From Adineta steineri (lineage: Eukaryota > Rotifera > Eurotatoria > Adinetida > Adinetidae), in contig CAJNOI010000014.1 of NCBI GenBank assembly GCA_905250115.1, positions 519,417 to 583,416 on the forward strand: DNA of 64,000 nt, given 5' to 3'. The position numbers were made by a program, and so were the translations under genes. The notes below the pieces were generated by a model, which saw only the letters and a program-made list of their open reading frames with translations, ran no database searches and had not been told where the DNA came from. Below are positions 11,387 through 23,527 of this stretch, in pieces (positions within the stretch are counted from its first letter, which is position 1; every line of letters starts with the position of its first letter).

Positions 11387-14300
11387 NTTTTTTTTTTCGT
11401 ATGCCCTACCAACATCACTAAGATTATTCACTTGACAAGAAAGAGGTGTTTTTGCGGTCTGTGTATGAGACTGTACTTACTTACCAAAAGGCACTTACAT
11501 ACGAAAAAAAAGCTGAAGAAAGAAAGACTGTTGATGACGAGACAAGAAAAAATGAAGGAAAAAGAAAAAGGACAAACAAGAAGCTGTTATTTTTGCCTAC
11601 ATATATATATATATATGTATATATTGCTTCTTTTTTTCCTATTATTTTTCAATGAAATACTGTTCTAAGACGAGAAATATGTTCTAACTAGAATAATAAA
11701 AACATCTAAGCAAGCTTTTACTTATTTTTGTTACTGTTTGTCATTAGTAATGTCATCCACAATTATATCATCTTTTGACGAATATGTAATGGAATGGATG
11801 ATTAAATAAAAGCATTGTGTCTCAGTCTTAATTTATTTTCTTTCGTCTTCTATGTGCGCGCGCGCGTATAAAACTTATTCATATAATAACAAAAGAATAT
11901 GGAGAATTAAAATAATATTTCTATTTCGTTTTATTTCTCCTCTTCTTCTCTTACTACATTACCTGTCTTTTTACTAAATGTTTTTAATGTGAAAAATACC
12001 TCAACAGAGCATTTAGAGCAAACAATAAAAAGAAAATGAGAAAAAAAGAAAAGTCAAGAAGAACGATAAAAGAAAGAAAAAAGAAAATAAAAACTACGAC
12101 TAAGATTCATATAAATCTTCGATTGTCGACAAAGTTTTAAGTTGTAAAAAAACACTAACATGAGTAAGAGGAAATGAGAATGTGACATATAGAATATCAA
12201 ACGGGAGAAAACGGCACATCATCTCTACTACGACGATGGTATAAATTAGCCATTTGTAGTTTGTTTATTGTTTTCTACGACGGTTCCTGTCTTACTCGTC
12301 GTTTTTTCTGTCAAGTACGAAACCTTGTTGTCGAGTATTGGATGATGTATTCTATAGGAAAAAAAGGAATTTGTTGTTGTTATTATCATGAGAGATGGGG
12401 ATGCTGTTTTGCTTGTACATAGAACATCATCAATTCTTTTTGGTCTTGCGTCTGTAGAAGAAAACGACGAGTGAAGGTCATCATTATCATCATCGATGGC
12501 AGTAGCGACAACGATGATGATAATGGTAGTAGCTATCTTCTTTCTTTCTTTTTTTCTTCGTATTCTTGCTTTGCTCTTCTAACTAAAACAGCAGGAAGAA
12601 ACATAGTCAACAGCAAAAGCAAATCAATAACAAACTGCAACAGCAGTGAATTGTCATTGGGCATCATATGACACAACCAAATGGAACTATATAATAATTA
12701 TTGTACAAGAAAAAAAAACGAAGGAATTTCTTTTTTTGTTCGTTTTCTTTTTGTTCTCTTCTACCGAATCTCATCTATTTTTTGTGTTGAGGATGAAATA
12801 ATTATAAAACTAATAAATACATTTCGTATTTACTAGCGCAAGCGGCACTTCTATGATTGTTCAAATAAATGACAATAAAAAAAGAAAAAAAGTCAGTGAA
12901 TAAATATAAAACAGCATCTGGCTACGAATCGAGTTTTGAGACTTAAGTGCTTTTTAATGATTGCAATTGTATGGACTATAAAGGAGAGAAGGTCTCTCGT
13001 TTTTCTTTTTTTCGTACTGTCTATATATTACATTCTTTATTTGCAAACGACCAACCGCACTATTCTTTAAGGTTTTGATAAGGAGTCAGTTATAACTTTT
13101 TTTTCGTTTCTCTTTTTTTTTGTTGCTTTTTGTTATTTTAAGTAACTTAAATATATATGTATGTATGAAATGAGAGATAACTATTAGAAATACTAATATT
13201 AACTATGTATGTGTATATGTGTTATGTTTCAGAACGATGAAACTATCGAGTTATTTAAAGAAAATATCGAAGAAAAAGTGTTGATATATATATATGTAAT
13301 ACGAGATTCTTATTAGGCAAAAACATAACGTGATAGGAGTCAATAATCGTTTCGTTTCGTTTTTTTATATTTAATATTGATCAATAATTATATATATGTT
13401 GATATCAATTAACTATTCAAGGTTGATTTTGTATTGAGAAAAAAAAAATTGAAAAGAAATAATTGATATGATTATTCCTCTTTTACTATGAAGATATTTT
13501 CTTAATTGATTTAAATATAAAGAAAGTTTTATATTCATTATTCAAAAAATTTAAATCGATTAATTGTACAAGTAGTATTACAATGGTTATCAATACTTTC
13601 GAAAATTATGATGACCAACAAATGTGTTGTTTTCTTTTGAACTTTTATTGAACTTCTTATTAAATAATCAATATTATTCTAAGATAATTTATCATTTAAT
13701 ATGTATTCATTACAGATTTATTTTTTATACAATCACGACTGATCTTCTCTTTTTTTCTCTCCTTCAATTAAAATGAATTTTAACATTCAATGAGTACTCA
13801 ATAATATATTTACAATATAATATGCCTAAAGTTATGTTCCAGCCATACTTATGTTAAAATTCGAATCCGACAATTGAGTACTCATCGTTTAATATTGAGT
13901 ATTCTATATGAATACTTTTTTAACCATTCTCAGTCATTGCGCTTGAGGGTTTACAAGGTTAGAGAGAAGATGTACAACACAATGTATCGACACCTTATGT
14001 ATATGAAGAAAAAAAATTGTAAAAGATCGCTTTTTTATGATTTCCAATCGGATAATTTTGAAATATATGATTAACATTTTTAAATAGAACATCGATTTTT
14101 TTAGATTAATCTTCTTTTTTTTTCTTTAGTTTTAATCCATTCGTTAAGATTCTGTTTTATAATAACAAGCTGCTGAGTGATATTTTGACGACTTCTGTCT
14201 GATCTTTTTTCTTGGTTTATGTAAATGCGCATAAATTTGAATTTTGTTAATTATAATTATTTAATTTATATGTTTATTATATACATGAATAAATATAGCA

Positions 14301-15399
14301 CATAAACACATGATTGTTCTTAAACCTCGTTATCTGCATAAATGAAAATACACTTACAATGCCGTTCTCTTACTTTTTTCGTTGTTCAATATGAATTCTT
14401 TCATACTCAGTTTTGTTGATTTAAGTCGATTCTGTGTGCTGTCGATAAATTGAATTATATTTTGTATCAAGACAATCAAACAGATGGCGGTTTCTATTTA
14501 TACAATGAAGAATATTATTTTTCAACATGATATGTTCTAACATGCATCTACTAACAATGAAAGATCGATTAAAACAAACTTTAATAACTTTGGGATAAGA
14601 TTTTTCTCATTCGATATACTTATAACGACGAGTATCGATTCTGATTTACATCAATACACGTAAGATTGATATCACTCAGGAGAGACTAATGTCAATAGAA
14701 AAATGCCTATGAAGGGAAATGTATCATAAAGATATTTTTTTTCTGTTTAAATTGAAGCAAAGACAATATTATGAATATATTTTCTTTCCATCATTGATAG
14801 AATTATTTCATATCTTCTTTTGTTTTGTACATAAATTAATTTTTTTTACTTAATTAAATGCATAAAAATTTTTCTTTTCTCATTTTTTTTTCTTAACAAA
14901 CGGTAAGCTAAGGAAGCTCACATTTTCTAGTAATACATTGTTTAATTTTTGTAAAAATATTCTTTATAGAATTCATTGTGTAACTTACCATTAAAATAGA
15001 GATCAATAAATTTTTTTCTATAATCTCTATTAACTATGTGTTTTTAACTCGGATATATGTGGAGAAGTATTGCATATCATCAAAATCGTTACAGTTTGGA
15101 AGATTTTCAACCGCTTCTGAAAATATTCATGCAATTATACCACGCAAAATCATGACAGATAGCGTCACAACATTTTCCTAGTAGTTCAAGGTTCGAAGAA
15201 ATTTGAATTTTTCTAAAGTCATCTATTGTAAACGAGTTCGAGGATGATGTTACAATTTCTTAAGAGTTTAAAATTTTTTTATCGACTGCAACACAGCCAG
15301 AACGAACATTCAGATGACATGATTATTTCTTTTAGTCTCGTCCGAAATCTCTTTGCTTGTATTTTCTGTTGAATACCACGATTATTAATTTACGATATT
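11387..15399. other. AT-rich intergenic, upstream exons not found
   Basis: Should hold the missing 5' exons of the membrane protein at 11.0-11.4 kb, but none can be supported. A short CG run (about 11857-11866) and CAG/GAT-type simple sequence (about 12470-12640) are present. The rest is AT-rich. Confidence 0.4.
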
Positions 15400-15585
15400 A
15401 TTAGTTCAATTGGAAATTTTTATATATTTTCTCGAAAACGTTTTCGAACAACTCCATGTTCACATTATATTCTTATTGCAAGTTTATTTGATTTTTTGAA
15501 TATATCATTTTCTGTTTCAACTCGTTTAATGGCTGATGTATTTGCAACAGATTCAATTGGATATCGAATTCGAACATATTTGTAA
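15400..15585 (+). pseudogene. GPCR gene fragment (TM1 end to TM2/TM3 junction)
   Basis: A 61-codon open stretch reads ISSIGNFYIFSRKRFRTTPC and then a hydrophobic helix (ILIASLFDFLNISFSVSTRL), ending ..YRIRTYL before TAA. It matches the TM1 end, first intracellular loop and TM2 of the rhodopsin-like GPCR at 37.8-38.8 kb (compare GSIGNILNIYVF and YLLVSSISNLIVILYPLFTRIM). It stops just where the TM3 cysteine would be. No TM3-TM7 sequence follows in the next kilobases and no start exon is visible. I read it as the relic of a degraded GPCR gene. Confidence 0.5.
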
Positions 15586-17301
15586 GTTTATAAAATTAAA
15601 AAAAGTTCTTCAACTCTCTCTCTCTCTTTTAATAATCAGAGCATTCTATTTTCAATATTAACATATGTGAGTAAAATTTTAAAGGAAGAAAAGAAAAGAA
15701 AACATCTAAATGAATTATTTTAGATGATTATTATTGAAAGTTGTATATTTGTTATTTCTTCAATTCCAGATGGCACACGATTTATTTATATAGTTTTAAC
15801 AGATATAATTGAAAAAAATTTATACAGAAAATTTATTTGATCAAATTAGTTGAATAATATCTTATATTTATTTTTTATTAGCAAAAGATATTCAATTGAT
15901 TATTGAAAATATTTTTTGAAAAAAACAAAAAATATCAGAAATTAAGATTTTCCTTTTATTATCAATAAAGATTTATACTAAAATAGATCTTCAATTTTTG
16001 ATATGTTGGAAGATATTATTTTGAAGGATAGGAGTGGCTATCTCAGCTAAAGTACGTTTAAATCGTATATAAAACTTTCAAGATCTGTGAGAACTATTAG
16101 TTCAATGTCATGCTATTTCACAAGGGTATTCATCAAAAGCTGATTTACTGTCTTAAATTCCTCTTTCGATACTTATACAATACATTTAAATTTTTTATAT
16201 TTTAAAGAACATTTTAAGATGAAGGACATGACCAACACCTTTTTTTGCTTCTTAAGAGAAATAAAAGGACATCACAAGATTATGTTCTTAAAAAACTATT
16301 AAACAATAAATATATATATATTGTAAAACCAAAGGTTAATGTAAAGCAACAACTTCATTATGTCTTGTATCTAGACATGCTCTTCAAGAGAAATTCAGAA
16401 TACACGATTAGAAAAGTATAAACTAAAGAAAAACGAAAGAAGTCTATATTTTTAACAATAGATTGAGAAATCATTAAAAATTTTGCTTCAAAAAGAAGAT
16501 ACTTCAATGCATAAGTATTCTATTATGTTTGATGTTGAACAACTAATATATCATTCACATTTGCACTCCCTGGCTTTAGAGTAGGAAAGAATAAATTGTA
16601 ATCATATAATATAGCGTTTGTGTATACGATCAATATTCTCGATGCATATAAAATCGATCAAGCATTAAAAGCATGGTTTTGGCTTCATTTTTTTCTCTCT
16701 ATATCATCAATAAAAGAAGGCATTATAACTTACTATCTATTTTATATATAATCATAATGATACCTTACCGACTTCAATAAAAAAAATGCAAGGATATTCC
16801 TTTATTTATCAATATCTAACGGTAAAATTATTTAATATAAACGACACTTTTTTTTTTGAACGATGCAAACTAGAGTAAAACGAAGAATGTAGAAGTATAT
16901 TCGCAAATGCTATGCTCACTTGCGCGGCTCTTCGAACATGCAGTTATGTTTGAGAAGAAATTTTGATTTTCGGCTTTCTTTGTTTATTTACAAAATTTGA
17001 TTCTCGATTTCATTTTTTTGCAATTACAGAGCCTTACTCTTTTGTTCATAATATATCATTATCAGAACATTTATCTAAACAATAGATGTGATGTATAACT
17101 AATCTATTCAATATTTATTAATCATAGATATAAGTAAGATAATTCCGCATGATTCATATAAATCTAAACCTTGAAAAAAAAAATACTTGTTTTAGTAAAT
17201 GACTTGATTATAAATATCTTTTACATTTTTAGAAGAACAAACAAAACATCTATTGATGCTTCTATACTAACTATCTTTGATTTATTTTAAACTACTAATC
17301 G
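15586..17301. other. AT-rich intergenic, no gene seen
   Basis: No continuation of the GPCR fragment and no other supported exon. Short CT and AT microsatellites only. Confidence 0.45.
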
Positions 17302-18292
17302 ATGGTTCTTATTTCACAAAAAGTTAATCAATTTTCTATTTTTTATACTCCAAAATTAAATAATACAATGTTCTTATTTATATTTATTATTATTTCATTT
17401 TTATCGATGGGCCATTATTTTACAATAGACATTTCTGAATCTTTTGACGATATAATAATTAATTCAACATGTACTGATAATATTTCTATATATAATTCAA
17501 ATGGTTCACCAACAACTATACAACGATGTTATCCCCTATTAATTAATTTTGCTCATAAATGTTGTCAACGATCACAACAACGAAATTGCAATACAGGATT
17601 AATAAATGGTATTCGTCAATGTATAAAAATGAATATGAGTATATTTGATAATGATCAACAATTTATGAAAAGAAATAAACATATATTAAATCAAACACGA
17701 GGAGCTGGTTACTGGCTTTGGAAACCATATATAATACTTAAAGAACTTTATCTTGCTCGAGAAGGTGATATTATTATTTATTCTGATGCAACTGTGAATT
17801 TTATTCGAAATATACAACCTCTGATTGATTTAACTAAATATCAAGATGTAATTACATTCAAACATACTTCAAAGGTATTTATTATATACGATATATCTTA
17901 GAAATTCTAAAATACATTATTGACGTATATTATAGGAATATATTTGGACAAAACGAGATGCATTTATAACAATGAATGTTGATGAACCATTATATTATAA
18001 TTCATCAGCTGGTATTGCTTCTTATGTTATATTACGAAAAAGTTTAATGAGTATGACATTTGTATCAGAATGGTTAACTTATGCACAAGATAATCGAATA
18101 ATAACTGATGATAAAAATGTTTTTAATCAGAAAAATTATGATGGTTTTAGAGAAAATCGTCATGATCAATCTATACTTAGTTTATTAGCTAAAAAATGGA
18201 ATTTAACTATTTATCCTGATCCAAGTCAAAGAGGTAACAGACAAAAACGACCGTATTCAACATTTTTTTATCATCATCGAATAAGAGATTAA
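17302..18292 (+). CDS. Membrane-anchored or secreted glycosyltransferase-like protein
   Basis: Two exons, 17302-17874 and 17936-18292, with a 61-nt intron (GTATTT..TTATAG), phase 0, 309 residues. A second ATG at 17368 would begin directly at the hydrophobic signal/anchor (FLFIFIIISFL) and may be the true start. The core has a Cys-rich segment, then TRGAGYWLWKPYIILKEL, EGDIIIYSDAT and, in exon 2, a block with ENRHDQSILSLLAKKW. The GYWLWKP + GD-(I/L)-(I/L)-x-Y-x-D-A combination and the late HDQS..L element are what I associate with small GT-A-type glycosyltransferases, SDA standing in for a DxD-like metal site. Substrate unknown. Convergent with the sedolisin gene downstream. Confidence 0.6.
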
Positions 18293-18809
18293 ATATAATA
18301 TTTTTATTAAAAACTTTTATACATAATTTTATTTATCATTTATAATATAGATAGATTTATTACATAGAATAAAAAATAAATCATTCATGTCGAGAATCAT
18401 ATTGATCCTTCAGGATGAATAAGTCAAATCAAAGAGATAATATACCGAGAAGGGTGCACATAAGTATGTTAGCTTTAACTATTATTTTCATTCACACACA
18501 CCACTTTCTTTTTTATAATATCTTTATCGTCACATTGTGCAAATACGATCTACTTGTTCTCGTTCTCTTTAATCTCATTCTTTTGTTGTTTTGTCAAATC
18601 TTTGAAATTTATTTTGGCAAAGAATGATATAAGATAAAAATAATATAGAACGCAAAGAAAAAAAAGAATTACGCATATGTTAAGTAAAAGGGAAGTGTGT
18701 AAGAAAGAAGAAAATAATATATTGTGTAGGATGGGAGTATAATGGTGTGATTATTTTTTTAGCATTTGTTTTTGTCGATTAATGTCATAGTAGAAAGGAG
18801 AGACTGCTT
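18293..18809. other. Spacer between convergent genes
   Basis: 3' flanks of the glycosyltransferase-like gene and of the sedolisin gene. A short plus-strand frame of 70 codons (18415-18627) shows no family likeness and is not called. Confidence 0.5.
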
Positions 18810-20746
18810 TTAAGGCAAGCTTAAGAAGTAAGCCAACATTTTCGGAAAGTTAGGAGTTCCAAGTCCAGTAACAGGATCCCAACCAGTGACTGCTGTAAAA
18901 CCGTTTGTTCCGCATCCTGGATTATTTCCCGAAGTAATATCATTTAAAATAATGCTGTGGTTATAAAGAGCAGTATTTATGAATCCTAGTGGGCTTTTAC
19001 CGATAGCCAAACGGGCATCGATGATTAGAGCTATAATGGATGCCCATACAGGACAAGATGCAGAAGTACCATAAACCAATTGCAGAGTTCCATCCTGGTA
19101 GATGCCATAGTTATCACCGTTAGCCGCAACATCAGGAAATGCACGAGTGGTCTGCGAATTATTATATTGCGAAGAATTATAGGGTGGTTTATGATTGGCG
19201 AAGTACTCCGCTACGGCTGCCTTTTGATAAGCTGGTATTTCAAAATAATCGCTAAAACCTCCACCAGAGAAGATCACTTGCGAGCTAGCAACTTCAGGGT
19301 TGTTAACACTACCATTGAACTGAGTAGCACCGACGGAAGTGATATAAGGACATGTTGAAGGAAAAGAAGGATTGTATCTGGGAGCAGTAGTACTATTAGT
19401 TTCAGTTCCATTTGGGAGCAAGCAATATCCCTCGTTACCGGCAACGCCATAATCACCTGAAGCATAAAATATCGTAACGCCCATCATACCGAGTTTTGCA
19501 TATTCGTTACATTGACGCATTTCGTATTCGCGCGTAAGATCCTTCTCATTGTATCCATATGATGTAGAAATGACAAGGGTAGGTGGGTACCTTCCGCAAT
19601 CCTTTCCTTTATAAGCTCCACGCTGATTGCTAGGATCAGGATAGATGCTATCATAAATAGGATCGTCTCCGGTTCCATTTTTGCAATATGAGTAGTCGAT
19701 AGCATCAAAAAAGTTGTTGAAAGAAGCATATATAATATCATCTCCAATTTGAAACAGCGTAACGGTGAGAGAACGTACCAAGCAGATAGCATATTGCAAA
19801 TCAAGGTTAGCTTCTCCGTTGTAATTGATGTTTAGAGAATCCAAAATAGCAGTACCATTAGTATCAATTAATTTAATGTTTGGTTTAGTACCCAGTGGCT
19901 TTGATGGACAGAGACTGGAAAACAGATCCAGATCCAATTGATTATACGCTACGGGCGTGTATTCAGTGATGCCAAGGATATTAGTATTGTTTGATGTCGG
20001 TATGTAGTTCGTAAAGTTGTATTTAGATCGTAAACAAGCTGGAGTAGTTATATTAGGGCACAACGCAAGAAAAGCCGCCGTCGTGCCATTAGTAATAGCC
20101 GCTCGAAGAAGTTGAAGAAGCTGTCCAGTGAGTGTCCTTGTCGGTAGAGTATGGTTACGACCAATACCGAGGATATCTTGTTGAAAATTGCTGTTCAAAC
20201 TATCACTTGTGTCTGAATTCTTTGAAACTCTAACGTCAAAGTGAAGTGTAGGAGTTATGAAGTCGATGCACTTTTGAACCATAGACGGGACACTGTACTC
20301 TTCAGTAGCGACAAGATATTTTCCACTCTTGTGTCTGTAGCTATAATATTTGGTCTTCAAAAGTCGCTGAGCATTCCTAACCGTAATATTGAAATGCAAC
20401 CAACCATTGCTTGCACTAAGATTAATCTGATTAGGTTTGATACCGAAATCTTCGAGCCATTGTCGAACACAAGTAATAGTCTCTTGTTTGGGAGCAAACA
20501 TGTCAGCAACTTGCGCTGGAGTTAAGTAACGGCCGTAGTTAGGTGAAGTCGGATCTGAGACATTCATAAGTTCTTTTTCGATATTTTCCAGGTTCTGCTG
20601 AACAAGACCAATGCGCATAGGAAGAATAAAATTGCGATCCGCTTTATCATGCTTGTTCCAGTGGAGAGGAAGATGTTGACGTCTCTCATGAATGACATAA
20701 GTATCACTTTTCATATGCTCAGTAGTTGCTGCAGGTTTACGATCGG
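18810..20746 (-). CDS. Sedolisin (S53) peptidase, tripeptidyl-peptidase-1-like
   Basis: Secreted or lysosomal acid serine peptidase. One long uninterrupted exon; an acceptor (ACGTAG) at 20747 shows that a short upstream exon, expected to carry the signal peptide, exists but was not found. Counting from the internal ATG at 20714, residues about 20-160 form the activation prodomain (YLTPAQVADMF). The catalytic domain shows Glu301 and Asp305 in NGEANLDLQYA, oxyanion Asp421 in ASGDYG, and Ser551 in YGTSASCP. The calcium site is DITSGNNPGCG..GWDPVTGLGTP (Asp592, Asp613). All active-site residues are present, with many N-glycosylation sequons. Base composition is visibly less AT-rich than in the neighbours and there is no intron in 1.9 kb. 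That fits transfer from a microbial or fungal donor, but TPP1 is also native to animals, so this is open. Confidence 0.88.
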
Positions 20747-21752
20747 CTACGTAAAAGAAAAAAATGCAAACAGAATTTATTTTCGTAATAGATAATTGAA
20801 GAGAAAGCTGAACTATGGAAAGTGCAATAGAATTTAGGTATTCTATTCAATTATCTGGTTTATTAAGAACATAGTTCTCATTATGTGGAATACTCAAACT
20901 CAAACTATTTTTCTGGTTAACTTGAGTTAAAGCAATCGTAATACTTCTCAATTCAATTCTAGAAAATTCGACTCTTCTGAATCATTTATATTTCGACTGT
21001 TTAAAACAGACTATCTACTAATCAATAGAGTCTAATTTGCTTTACAAAAACTATATATGTCATATCTATTCAATGCGATTTGTCAAAATGAAAATGCTAA
21101 GTGTTTGATATAATTCTAAAATCTTCCTTTTACTATATTTTTGTTTTGATTAACTTTTAAAACATTGATCATATTAGAACGAAGTTCTTTTAATTCTGTT
21201 TCCAAGTTAATATAATACTTCATCTCGAAATTATGAGTAGTGTATAAATCGTTGACTCATTACGAATTTTAAACTTCTAAACGTTTATAATTCGCGCACT
21301 AGAGTTTTACATGTATAGTGCTATTGTACTAATATGTTATATTCAATTAAACGAATATATTTTTATGTAAAACTTTTATAGAAGAGTTAGAAATTACTTA
21401 AGAATAAATTAATTTCACTCGTTCTTTCATAAAGATACTTTCAGAACAGACGAACTAAAATATTTAATATACATTTTCTTAGAGTTTTGTCATTTGATTC
21501 TATTCTGACAATTTAGACGAGAAATTTCAAGATACATCTTCGTCAATATATCGTCCTACCAAAAAAAGAAATGCAGTATAATACAGAATGCTGACGAACT
21601 ACTCTCGCACGCTCACTATTATATAAAAGAAATGAATATAATTATTGTTTTTATCAAAGTCAATAATTATATTGGATAGGTACATTTTTCGTTAACGTTT
21701 TAGTCAACAATAATATATTCTCATAAATTTTTAAAAATTCGTTAGAATTATC
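20747..21752. other. 5' region of sedolisin gene / 3' flank of next gene
   Basis: Should contain the first exon (signal peptide) and promoter of the sedolisin gene. Several ATGs occur on the minus strand but none gives a convincing leader plus donor, so none is called. Confidence 0.4.
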
Positions 21753-23527
21753 TCAGGTCATTTCTAAGTGTAGGAGAGTTCGACTACTATCTTCTATTTT
21801 CTTATTCTCATTATAATCTAGTTGAATGAGGTATAGATTATTTATATTACTTGTAGAACGTGAACGTCGACTTGAATGTGTACTTGCGATTGTACTTGTA
21901 CTTGTACTTTTTCTTGTGCTTTTACGACTTGTACTGGGACGTGAATATGGGCGTCGGCGTCGATATGGACGCGGACGTGGATTTGGTCTGTTGTAGTCTT
22001 CTTCTGAATCTGGTCTGTTGTACTTCTCTTCTGAATCTGGTCTGTCGTAGTTTTCTTCTGAATCCGGTTTGTTGTAGTTATCTTGTGAATATGATGGTGA
22101 TTCATAACTGTCTTCTTCCGATTCATATGTTGGATCTATGTTGGTAACTGTTCTTGGAGATTGTCGAATGTTGAAAGATTTATATTCCGTTCGAATACCA
22201 CCATCAAAACTACCTCTTAATGGATTAAATCTCGGAATACCAGCACCATATACTAAATACACAAGAGGAAATTATAAAAAAAATTATTTGAAATCAAAAC
22301 ATACATGGTGTTGGTTGAAAATAAGACATCATATTGATCGGGCCGGTTGGTGGAACACCACTACTAACCAAACTAGCATAACCAGATACAATCAGTTCTG
22401 CAACTGAAAACATTTTACCATAAAAGTTAATTACCGGAGGTAAAATGTAGACTATAAAAATGAAATTCGATTATTAATGTATTTGAAAATATAACAACTC
22501 ACCGCCTCCTGTTGGTGAATATATAATTGTTTGTTTTGTTAGTCGATCGGCAAATATTGGAATCCAAGGCAAAAAACTTAAGAATGGACCCTTCAAAGCT
22601 TAAAAAAATAATTTAATTAGACAAAGAAATTAACAAATCCAATAATGCATACGAAATCGTTGACGATCATAACGAGCCACGGGAAAACGAAATTTTTCAT
22701 GTCGTCGTTGAGTAGCACCACGATGTTGCTTACGAAGGTAAACATTCATATGACCAAGACTTTCACGTGATTTAGACTTCTATTGAAATGAGAAAGAAAA
22801 TAAATACATGTGCTAATAGATAGTTTCTCCTTACATATGCTGAACCTGATCGTAATTGAGGAGTCTGATCATCTTTGTCATCATCATCATCATCATCTTG
22901 CATTGATTTAGCTGATGTTGATGCATGGTCTTGTAATTCTACCATATCCAAGTTCGAGCTATCATCTTCATAGGAATCAATCGATTCTTCTAGAAAATAT
23001 GAGAAGAAAAATTTCGAGATATTATTAACTAATAGGTAAATGTTTAACGTATTTGTGTACATCATAACCTTACAGTTCTTGTTATTAATACTAGGAACTT
23101 TTTCTTTCAGAATCCGTTATTACAATTATGAATCATTTTTCATACAAAGTAGAATATAGGCTTACAAATGTTATTTTTTTTTTCAGGAATGACAGAAGTG
23201 ACTTACCTTGGTTTTCAGTATTAATGTTGCCCTTGTTATATGCTATATAACGAGGAATTGTTATTGCCATAATACCGCCGACAATGAATAATAATAACAA
23301 AATTGTATAAAAAATTTTATGTCGAGCGAAACAAACCCCATGTTGCTGCCGTGATCTATAAATAATACGATTAAAATTCATTATACAGGATTGATTAGTC
23401 TACAAAATACTCACTTTGATTGTATTTGTTGGTTCAGTCTTGGCGCCTTCAAAAGTGTCTCATTCTGTTCACGATTCAGTGACATGTCTTTCATTTCAAA
23501 CTGATTCTCTTCTTGTTTTTTACGCAT
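21753..23527 (-). CDS. Seven-exon type II membrane protein with PDSEE repeats, family unknown
   Basis: Exons 23527-23415, 23355-23207, 22989-22835, 22779-22653, 22598-22503, 22451-22305 and 22252-21753 join in phase at all six junctions, giving exactly 1287 nt (428 residues plus stop). Introns are 52-59 nt except the second (217 nt). Residues about 52-72 (IFYTILLLLFIVGGIMAITI) are the only strong membrane helix, after a polar N-terminus, so a type II topology is likely. Next comes an acidic stretch with a run of six Asp, a basic central part, a hydrophobic stretch (FLSFLPWIPIF), and a low-complexity C-terminus. That C-terminus has tandem copies of (Y)NRPDSEE(D/K), then RPRPYRRRRPYSRP and Ser/Thr/Arg. 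I do not recognise the family. Confidence 0.75.
21985..22075 (-). repeat. In-frame 27-bp coding repeat (PDSEE unit)
   Basis: Within the last exon of the type II membrane protein, a unit of nine codons reading roughly PDSEENYDR is repeated about three times with small changes. It is visible in DNA as repeated tcttctgaatctggtctgt on the plus strand. Confidence 0.7.

Noticed and set aside
12540-12672. Minus-strand 42-codon frame (MMPNDNSLLLQFVIDLLLLL..) that looks like a signal peptide, on the same strand as the truncated membrane protein at 11.0 kb.
   Set aside because: The DNA is CAG/GAT-type simple sequence and no convincing donor links it to that gene; a hydrophobic frame can arise by chance here.
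18415-18627. Plus-strand 70-codon hydrophobic frame between the convergent genes.
   Set aside because: AT-rich chance frame without splice or homology support.
19080-20525. Several 60-106-codon frames within the sedolisin gene in other frames and strands.
   Set aside because: Shadows of a strongly supported long coding exon; no independent evidence.
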